DNA of 64,000 nucleotides from SKKY01 sp965228015. GTDB lineage: Bacteria; Bacillota; Peptococcia; Peptococcales; SKKY01. Shown one piece after another: positions 57,560 to 64,000 of this stretch. A program made the position numbers and the translations under genes. Below the pieces are notes generated by a model that made no database searches, was not told where the DNA came from, and saw only the letters and a program-made list of their open reading frames with translations. The stretch covers positions 558,001-622,000 of the forward strand of contig OZ245787.1 in the NCBI GenBank assembly GCA_965228015.1. The letters run 5' to 3'. Positions within the stretch are counted from its first letter, which is position 1. Every line of letters starts with the position of its first letter.

Positions 57560-60500
57560 TTATTCCGCCATATATTTATATTTTGCATATTTTTCTTTTG
57601 CATTTTCTTCTGCCATTGCAAATAATTCATCTGCAACATCAGGGAAGGTTTTAAATAAAGAAGAGTAACGAACTTCTCCCATCAGATATTCTCTGAAGGA
57701 TGCTGATGGTTCTTTTGAATCAAGAACAAATGGATTCTTACCTTCTTCTTTAAGAAGAGGATTATATCTCCATAAGTGCCAATATCCAGACTCAACGGCC
57801 TGTTTCATTCTTTCCATTCCTTTGTCCATACCAGCTGTAATTCCATGGTTAATACAGGTTGAATATGCAATAATCAGGGATGGTCCATCATAATTTTCAG
57901 CTTCTTTAATTGCTTTAATTGTCTGGTTCATATTTGCACCCATGGCAATTTGAGCTACATATACATTACCATAGGTTGTTGCCATTAAACCTAAATCTTT
58001 TTTAGCTGCTTTTTTACCTGAAGCTGCAAACTTTGCTACCGCAGCAACTGGAGTTGACTTTGAAGCCTGTCCTCCTGTGTTTGAATATACTTCTGTATCA
58101 TATACAAAAATATTAATATTTTCTCCGCTGGCAATAACGTGATCAAGTCCACCATAACCAATATCATAAGCCCAGCCATCTCCGCCAAATACCCAATGAG
58201 ATTTTTTAGTTAAGAAATCTGTTCTTTCAAGAATCTCCTTGGCAAGCTGACCGCTTTCTTTCTCAAGAATTACTTTTAACTTTGGAGTCAGCTCTGAAGT
58301 TTTATCTCCATCGTTGTAGTTTTCTAGCCATTCTTTAGCCAATCCCTTTAACTCTTCTGAAATATTTTCATTTAACAGTTCTGACATTTTGATTTGCAAA
58401 CCTTCACGAATTTTATTATTTGCAAGTAATATTCCCAAACCAAACTCTGCATTATCTTCAAAAAGTGAGTTTGACCAAGCTGGTCCCTGGCCTGCACAAT
58501 TTGTTGTATAAGGTGAACTTGGGTATGCTGCTCCCCAAATTGAACTACAACCTGTAGCATTTGCTACAAACATTCTGTCACCAAAAAGCTGAGTGATTAA
58601 TTTTACGTAGGGAGTTTCACCACAACCTGCACAAGCTCCTGAAAATTCAACTAATGGCTGACTAAGCTGAGAACCTTTAATTGAATCTTTTTTCATTAAC
58701 CCATCTTTAACAAAAATCTCATTAACTGCATATTCCCAATTTGGAACCTGAGCCTCTGTTTGAGTGTCAATTGGCTGAGCCTGAAGGGCCTTTTTAGGTG
58801 CAGGACAAGCTCTTACACAACTCATACATCCTGTACAATCAAGGGTGCTGACCTGAATTTTAAATTCTAACCCTTCTAATTGTTTTCCTGTGGCTTTAAC
58901 GGTATTAAATGTTTCCGGAGCATTTTTCTTTTCTTCCTCATTTAAAAGGAATAGTCTGATTGAAGCATGGGGACATACAAATGAACATTGTCCACACTGA
59001 ATACAATTTTCAGGAAGCCATTCAGGAACGAAAAGGGCAATGCTTCTTTTTTCAAATGCAGCAGTTCCCGGAGGAATAGTTCCGTCTTCCCTGCCAATGA
59101 AAGTACTTACAGGAAGCTTATCTCCCTGAAGAGAATTAACTTTATCTGCGATATCAGAAACAAACTTAGGTTTACTTGATTCTGCTTCTGAATTTTCATC
59201 CTTAGCTTCTGCCCATTCTGCAGGAACATTGATTTTCACAAGGTTCTCAATAGATTGATCAACAGCATTGTGGTTCATCTCTACAACTTTTTCCCCTTTG
59301 TTGCCATAGCTCTTAACTATTGCATCCTTAAGGTAGGAAATTGATTCTTCTAATGGTAAAACATCAGCTAATTTAAAGAATACCGTTTGCATAATCATAT
59401 TAATTCGGTTTCCTAAACCAACTTTACGGGCAATTTCTGCCGCATTGATAATATAGAATTGAACATTTTCTGCTACTAATTTTCTTTTTACTTTAGCAGG
59501 TAGTTTTTCTTCCAGCTGTTCAGCTGTCCAAGTGGTATTAAGAACGAATACACCATTCTTTACTATCCCATCTAAAACATCATATTTTGCAAGATATGAA
59601 TGATTATGACAACCAATATAATCTGCATTGTTTATGAGGTAAGAAGATTTTATAGGCTGTTTACCAAATCTCAAGTGGGAAACTGTAACCCCCCCTGATT
59701 TTTTAGAATCATAAGAAAAATATCCCTGAGCGTAAAGATTTGTGTTATCGCCAATTATTTTAATTGCATCTTTATTTGCTCCTACTGTTCCATCTGAACC
59801 AAGACCCCAGAATTTACATCTTTTAGTACCTGTTGGCTCAGTATTGATATAGTCTTTAACTTCGATACTGGTATTTGTAATATCATCGATAATACCTACA
59901 GTAAAACCATTCTTAGGTTCTGCTGCTGTAAGGTTATCATATACAGCTTTAACATGATCTGTAGTAAAATCTTTTGAACCAAGACCATATCTTCCACCAA
60001 TGATCAAAGGCTTTTCTTCTCTGTCATAAAACATTGCTTTAATATCTTTATACAATCCCTCGCCTAAAGATACCGGGTCCTTTGATCTGTCAAGAACTGT
60101 AATTCTTTTTACTGTAGATGGAAGAGTCTGGAAGAAATATTTATCGGAGAAAGGTCTGTATAAATGAACTTTCAGCAAGCCAACTTTATATCCGTTAGCA
60201 TTTAAATAATCTATTGTCTCTTCAATTACACTGGTTGAAGAACCCATAGAAACAATTATATTTTCTGCATCTTCTGCTCCGTAATAAACGAATGGAGCAT
60301 ATTTTCTGCCAGTCAAGTCGCTGATTTTTTGCATATAGTCATTAACTATATCAGGTACTTCCTGATAATACTTATTTGAAGCTTCTCTTCCTTGGAAGAA
60401 AACATCCGGATTTTGATTTGTTCCTCTGGTTACTGGATGGTCAGGATTTAGAGCTCTGTCTCTAAATCCTTTTAGTGCTTGTCTGTCAACAAGTTCAGAG

Positions 60501-61072
60501 AAGGTATCATATTCAATTTGTTCAATTTTTTGAATTTCATGACTTGTACGGAAGCCATCAAAGAAATGTAAAAAAGGAACTCTTGATTTAATAGCCGAAA
60601 GATGAGCTACACCGGCAAGATCCATTACTTCCTGAACACTTCCTGAACCAAGCATTGCAAAACCAGTCTGGTCACAGGCCATAATATCAGAGTGATCACC
60701 AAAAATTGAAAGAGCATGAGTAGCAATTGCTCTGGCACTTACATGAAAAACTCCAGGCAATAATTCCCCTGCAATTTTATACATATTCGGAATCATTAAT
60801 AACAAACCTTGTGATGCTGTATAAGTTGTTGTCAGAGCTCCCGCTGATAAGGAACCATGAACAGCACCAGCAGCTCCTGCTTCTGATTGCATTTCCACAA
60901 CACTTACTTTTTGACCAAAAATATTCTTTTTACCATTTGCACTCCATTGATCAACATGTTCAGCCATGTCAGAAGATGGTGTAATAGGATAAATAGCAGC
61001 CACCTCTGTAAAAGCATAAGATACATAGGCCGCTGCTGTATTTCCATCCATAGTTTTAAATTTTGAACTCAT
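57560..61072 (-). CDS. pyruvate:ferredoxin (flavodoxin) oxidoreductase
   Basis: Oxidises pyruvate to acetyl-CoA and CO2 with reduction of ferredoxin. Single-chain form of 1170 codons. Domain order: TPP-binding pyrimidine domain (YPITPSSDMAEHVDQW), CoA-binding and linker domains, two 4Fe-4S sites (CIQCGQCSFVCPHAS and CTGCMSCVRACPAPKKAL, about residues 685 and 745), and a C-terminal TPP domain with the additional cluster Cys in FSGACAGCGETPY and the pyrophosphate motif FGGDGWAYDIGYGG. 3.5 kb without any lesion, strong evidence that the sequence itself is reliable here. It follows hisA by 25 bases behind AAGGAG. Confidence 0.97.
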   Translation of the reverse strand: MSSKFKTMDGNTAAAYVSYAFTEVAAIYPITPSSDMAEHVDQWSANGKKNIFGQKVSVVEMQSEAGAAGAVHGSLSAGALTTTYTASQGLLLMIPNMYKIAGELLPGVFHVSARAIATHALSIFGDHSDIMACDQTGFAMLGSGSVQEVMDLAGVAHLSAIKSRVPFLHFFDGFRTSHEIQKIEQIEYDTFSELVDRQALKGFRDRALNPDHPVTRGTNQNPDVFFQGREASNKYYQEVPDIVNDYMQKISDLTGRKYAPFVYYGAEDAENIIVSMGSSTSVIEETIDYLNANGYKVGLLKVHLYRPFSDKYFFQTLPSTVKRITVLDRSKDPVSLGEGLYKDIKAMFYDREEKPLIIGGRYGLGSKDFTTDHVKAVYDNLTAAEPKNGFTVGIIDDITNTSIEVKDYINTEPTGTKRCKFWGLGSDGTVGANKDAIKIIGDNTNLYAQGYFSYDSKKSGGVTVSHLRFGKQPIKSSYLINNADYIGCHNHSYLAKYDVLDGIVKNGVFVLNTTWTAEQLEEKLPAKVKRKLVAENVQFYIINAAEIARKVGLGNRINMIMQTVFFKLADVLPLEESISYLKDAIVKSYGNKGEKVVEMNHNAVDQSIENLVKINVPAEWAEAKDENSEAESSKPKFVSDIADKVNSLQGDKLPVSTFIGREDGTIPPGTAAFEKRSIALFVPEWLPENCIQCGQCSFVCPHASIRLFLLNEEEKKNAPETFNTVKATGKQLEGLEFKIQVSTLDCTGCMSCVRACPAPKKALQAQPIDTQTEAQVPNWEYAVNEIFVKDGLMKKDSIKGSQLSQPLVEFSGACAGCGETPYVKLITQLFGDRMFVANATGCSSIWGAAYPSSPYTTNCAGQGPAWSNSLFEDNAEFGLGILLANNKIREGLQIKMSELLNENISEELKGLAKEWLENYNDGDKTSELTPKLKVILEKESGQLAKEILERTDFLTKKSHWVFGGDGWAYDIGYGGLDHVIASGENINIFVYDTEVYSNTGGQASKSTPVAAVAKFAASGKKAAKKDLGLMATTYGNVYVAQIAMGANMNQTIKAIKEAENYDGPSLIIAYSTCINHGITAGMDKGMERMKQAVESGYWHLWRYNPLLKEEGKNPFVLDSKEPSASFREYLMGEVRYSSLFKTFPDVADELFAMAEENAKEKYAKYKYMAE

Positions 61073-61097
61073 TTAATCACTCCTTGATTCTGTATTT

Positions 61098-61826
61098 TTA
61101 AACCAGCAAGATAAATTCATCAGAATTTCTGTATTTAATCAGCCCCATATACAGAGCTCTTCCAATAACTACAGCATCAAATTCTTTTTCTGAGGCAGAG
61201 CTTAAAAACTCTACATCCAGCAAAGAAGTAATGCTCCCAGCAACTATAATATTATAGCCAATCTGGTCTGCCAGTTTTATTGCACCTTTTAGTAAAGATT
61301 TGTTTTTTGGTTCTTTTTTGGTAATATTTGTTATTATCACTTTATTAATACCTAATTTGAATAATTCTTGTAGTTTTTCTTCGGCATTAATATGTATCGG
61401 GTTGTTAAATCCCTCAACTGCATATTTCCCACCCTTAAGATCAATACCTGCTATAATTTTGTGTGTATTCTCTAAAAATAAAGGATCTTTAATAAAGCTT
61501 TTACGAAAATTAGAAATATTAATTACAATGTAATCCGCACCGGCATCTAGTGCTCTTTTTAAATCGTAGGCAGAAGAAACTCCACCTGAATAATAAATGA
61601 CGTAATTTACCTCATTTTTTATTTCTTTTAGCACTTCTAGATTTTGAAGAGAGTTTTTAAACAGACCATCATAGTCAGTAAAATAGATTTCTTCAGCACC
61701 TTTGGACTTCCAATGCCTTGTAACCCCAACAGGATCGTAATCCCTGAACTTTTCTTTAATATCTTAATTCGGAACAAAAACTACAAATTCACCACAGCGT
61801 ACATCAACGGCTGGGATTATTTTCAT
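61098..61826 (-). pseudogene. HisA/HisF-like phosphoribosyl isomerase, one in-frame stop
   Basis: ATG 61824-61826 reads MKIIPAVDVRCGEFVVFVPN, TAA (61764-61766, codon 21), DIKEKFRDYDPVGVTRHWKSKGAEEIYFTDYDG. It continues open with VIYYSGGVSSAYDLKRALDAGADYIVI, IIAGIDLKGGKYAV, and a C-terminal IIVAGSITSLLDVEFLS that matches the second phosphate site of HisA. The N-terminal Asp (AVDV) and the middle Asp (GIDLK) of the HisA active site are present. The stop fits CAA to TAA. No other his gene is in the window; the enzyme could be HisA itself or a HisA-like isomerase. It lies between yerC and PFOR, both close and co-directional. Confidence 0.8.
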
Positions 61827-61827
61827 T

Positions 61828-62145
61828 TTATCTCTCCTCTGATAATTTATTAATTACAAGTTTATAACCATCCGCACCATAATTTAAACATTTTTTTACC
61901 CGGCTGATGGTAGCAGTACTTGCTCCGCTTTCATCGGCAATAGAATTATAACTCAGGTTTTCATTTGACATTTCCGCCACCTGCAGGCGTTGAGCCAAAG
62001 ACTTAAGTTCTGCAATGGTACATAAATCCTCAAAAAAACGGTAACAATCTTCTTCACTTTCAAGTTTCAATATCGCTTCAAACAAACGGTCTATTTTGTT
62101 ATCTTTCAATTTGCTTTCATATTTCTTTTTCCCTTTTACTCCCAT
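61828..62145 (-). CDS. yerC: YerC/YecD family TrpR-like regulator
   Basis: 105 codons. RLFEAILKLESEEDCYRFFEDLCTIAELKSLAQRLQVAEM, then the helix-turn-helix YNSIADESGASTATISRVKKCLNYGADGYKL, match the TrpR-superfamily protein YerC. The target is not known. In some Bacillota relatives it adjoins his genes, fitting the hisA-like gene 1 base downstream. It follows the purD terminator. Intact. Confidence 0.93.
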   Translation of the reverse strand: MGVKGKKKYESKLKDNKIDRLFEAILKLESEEDCYRFFEDLCTIAELKSLAQRLQVAEMSNENLSYNSIADESGASTATISRVKKCLNYGADGYKLVINKLSEER

Positions 62146-62163
62146 ATTATACCAATCCTTAAA

Positions 62164-62203
62164 AAAATTAGTCTATCATTAGTATCAATGATAGACTAAT
62201 TTT
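62164..62203 (-). terminator. terminator after purD
   Basis: Perfect 17-bp stem (62164-62180, 62187-62203; core TAGTCTATCATT), 6-base loop, with seven T on the minus strand. It ends the purH-purD unit. Confidence 0.92.
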
Positions 62204-62223
62204 CACTTTAGTACAATACTATA

Positions 62224-63489
62224 TTAAAGCTTTTTACCTATATCTTTTCTGTAGTGTGCTCCTTCGAAGGTTACACTTTCAATTCTCTTGTAAGCATTTT
62301 TTATAGCTTCCTCTATTGTTCCCCCAAGAGCAGTAACACCTGAAACCCTGCCTCCACTTGTCAGAACTTTACCACTTTCATTTTTAGTTCCGGCGTGGAA
62401 AATAAATGAATTTTCTTCAACTTCCGGGGACACTTCTTTAAAGGAAATTTCTCTTACCTTTACATATTCTCCCGGATATTCTTCTGCGGACATTACAACA
62501 CATACAGAGGCATCCTCTTTCCAGATAATTTTCTGTTTATCAAGGTTCTCTTTAACAACAGAAAGCATGATATCAACAAGATCAGTTTCCAATCTCGTTA
62601 AAACAACCTGAATTTCCGGGTCTCCAAATCTTGCATTAAATTCTAATACTTTTACTCCCTGAGGCGTAAGCATTAAACCTGCATAAAGAACCCCTTTATA
62701 GGTCCTGCCCTTCCTTATTCATGCCGTCAACCACAGCACGAAAAACTTTCTCATTAACAACATCTACTACTTCCTTAGTATACATAGGGGCAGGAGAATA
62801 GGCTCCCACCCCCCGGTGTTTAATCCTTCATCGTTATCAAATATTCTTTTATGATCTTGGGCAGATACCATAGGAATTATCGTTTTCCCATCTGTAAATG
62901 CAAGAACACTTACTTCCTGTCCCTCAAGATATTCTTCTATCAATACTCTGTTTCCAGCTTCGCCAAAGGTTTTTTCACCCATAATTTCACCAAGAGCGCT
63001 TTCAGCCATTTCTCTTGTCATACATACAAAAACCCCTTTGTCTTGAGCAAGACCGTCGGCTTTGATAACGCAAGGGATGCCTATTTCCTTCAAATATCTT
63101 TTAGCCATAAGATATTCTTTAAATACTTTATATTTTGCAGTAGGTACATTGTATCTTTCCATTATCATTTTTGAAAAAGCTTTACTTCCCTCAATTTCAG
63201 CAGCAAGTCCGGAAGGACCAAAAGCCATAATTCCAGCTTTTTCAAGTTTATCTGTTAAACCCAGGGTTAAAGGAAGCTCCGGACCAATAACCACAAGATC
63301 AATTCCATTTTCCTTGGAAAAATTAACTATCTCTTCTATTTCATCAACTTCAATTTCTATATTTTCAGCAAAAAGAACTGTTCCGGCGTTCCCGAGAGCA
63401 CAGTAAATCTTTTCAACTTTATCACTTTGGGCTATTTTCCAGCATAAAGTATACTCTCTGCCACCACTTCCAACTACTAAAATCTTCAA
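62224..63489 (-). pseudogene. purD: phosphoribosylamine-glycine ligase, two frameshifts
   Basis: Second step of purine synthesis. MKILVVGSGGREYTLCWKIAQS has Tyr for the conserved His and Thr for Ala of the GGREHAL motif, each one transition. IGPELPLTLGL and VPTAKYKVF follow; KADGLAQDKGVFV deviates from the glycine-rich ATP loop. The frame is lost after DEGLNTGG near 62808-62815 (one base missing before GAYSPAPMYTKEVVD), and again at GGGCAGG near 62706-62712 (one G extra before TYKGVLYAG). The C-terminal 149 codons with LEFNARFGDPEIQVV are open. Behind purH by 15 bases. Confidence 0.92.
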
Positions 63490-63504
63490 AGAAATACCCT
63501 CCTC

Positions 63505-64000
63505 TTAATGTTTAAAATGTCTTCTTTGAGTGAAAATCATAATGATTCCATTTTCATTACAAGCCTGAATAGACTCTTTATCTCTAATTGATCCACCTGG
63601 CTGAATAATTGCCTTAACTCCAACTTCAGCAGCAGAATCTACAGTATCTCTAAATGGAAAAAATGCATCTGAAGCAAGATAAGCCCCTTTTGTATTTTCT
63701 CCTGCCTGTTCATAAGCTATTTTTGCAGATCCAACCCCGTTTATCTGCCCTGCCCCAACTCCAATTGTACGGTTATCTTTTGCAAGTACAATAGCATTAG
63801 ATTTTACATTCTTGGCAATTTTCCAGGCGAATATTAATTGTTCTAAATCTTCTTTGCTTGGTTTTACATCTGTAACTACTTCAAACAAGTCTGTATCAAG
63901 CTCTTTATTATCTGAGTCCTGAAGAAGGAAACCTCCGCCTACTTTTTCAATCCACAATTCTTCCTTGGGCTTATCATATCCCATTTCAATTAATCTGACA
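63505..64000 (-). CDS. purH: phosphoribosylaminoimidazolecarboxamide formyltransferase/IMP cyclohydrolase, C-terminal part
   Basis: Last two steps of IMP synthesis. Only the end of the AICAR transformylase domain is inside the window; the frame is open to the edge (VRLIEMGYDKPKEELW...). Seen: LEQLIFAWKIAKNVKSNAIVLAKDNRTIGVGAGQ, YLASDAFFPFRDTVDSAAEVGVKAIIQPGGSIRD and the terminal FTQRRHFKH, where relatives have TG.RHF.H. No lesion in the visible 165 codons, but its neighbour purD is broken, so its state cannot be judged from here. Confidence 0.9.
   Translation of the reverse strand, partial: VRLIEMGYDKPKEELWIEKVGGGFLLQDSDNKELDTDLFEVVTDVKPSKEDLEQLIFAWKIAKNVKSNAIVLAKDNRTIGVGAGQINGVGSAKIAYEQAGENTKGAYLASDAFFPFRDTVDSAAEVGVKAIIQPGGSIRDKESIQACNENGIIMIFTQRRHFKH

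Noticed and set aside
1..64000. Sequencing error as the sole cause of the frameshifts
   Set aside because: Not excluded, but disfavoured: long housekeeping genes rich in A runs are all open, while lesions cluster by pathway, and many changes are substitutions or hairpins rather than run-length errors.
1..64000. CRISPR array, prophage or defence island
   Set aside because: No regularly spaced direct repeats, cas, integrase, restriction or phage structural genes were found; accessory content is limited to IS elements and the MazF pair.

Overview
The window is AT-rich chromosomal DNA from an anaerobic, low-GC Bacillota-like bacterium. Supporting evidence is a PyrR-type attenuator in front of a pyr operon, ylxM-ffh-rpsP-khpA-ylqD-rimM-trmD-rplS synteny, cdaA-cdaR-glmM, alr-mazEF, a DUF881/Sbp cluster, and pyruvate:ferredoxin oxidoreductase with no aerobic counterpart in view. 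The genus cannot be named from the sequence alone; a Clostridia- or Halanaerobiia-like anaerobe fits.

Layout: 1-9423 is a leftward pyrimidine operon (promoter, PyrR site, attenuator, pyrB-pyrC-carA-carB-pyrK-pyrD-pyrF-pyrE). 9444-12579 holds an ISLre2-family element, a tRNA-like gene with its own promoter and terminator, and an ISL3 element. 12587-17589 is the rplS-to-ylxM translation/SRP operon, read leftward. 17602-27291 is a leftward run: a broken DJ-1 gene, terD, lepB, a lipoprotein deacetylase, mazF-mazE-alr-nnrD-acpS-glmM-cdaR-cdaA. 27392-30255 reads rightward: DUF881-sbp-DUF881 and a broken PilZN-FlhG gene. An inverted ISL3 copy follows (30306-31693). 31722-39336 is a leftward ilvBNC-leuACDB operon. 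39437-44244 encodes an M16C protease and an ABC-F ATPase. 44325-47064 is a second ISLre2 copy carrying a nested IS3 element. 47166-56089 holds dat, a DUF1858 protein, broken HDOD and GGDEF/EAL regulators, an SfsA-aminotransferase fusion and recD2. 56159-57544 is the only ISL3 copy with an open transposase. 57560-64000 has PFOR, a broken hisA-like gene, yerC, broken purD and the end of purH.

The main message is selective gene decay with a distinctive mutational signature. Genes for pyrimidine, branched-chain amino-acid and purine synthesis and for c-di-GMP/chemosensory-type signalling carry about 40 disabling lesions. Ribosome, SRP, wall, c-di-AMP, DNA-repair and fermentation genes (including 2-3.5 kb open frames) are clean. 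Nearly all lesions are of two kinds: one-base indels in short homopolymers, and stop codons (TAA/TAG) at positions where the family has, or could have, glutamine, i.e. C-to-T. The repeated IS copies show the same spectrum independently: by hand count about 39 transitions against 1 transversion, plus 8 one-base homopolymer indels. That is the classical footprint of mismatch-repair loss. A third class is perfect hairpins sitting inside broken genes at natural short palindromes, which look like template-switch (quasipalindrome) events. I read the window as a lineage that has become, or is becoming, dependent on external nucleotides and amino acids, with IS expansion and a mutator history. Sequencing error is the main alternative and read mapping would settle it. 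All counts and alignments were made by eye against remembered family sequences.
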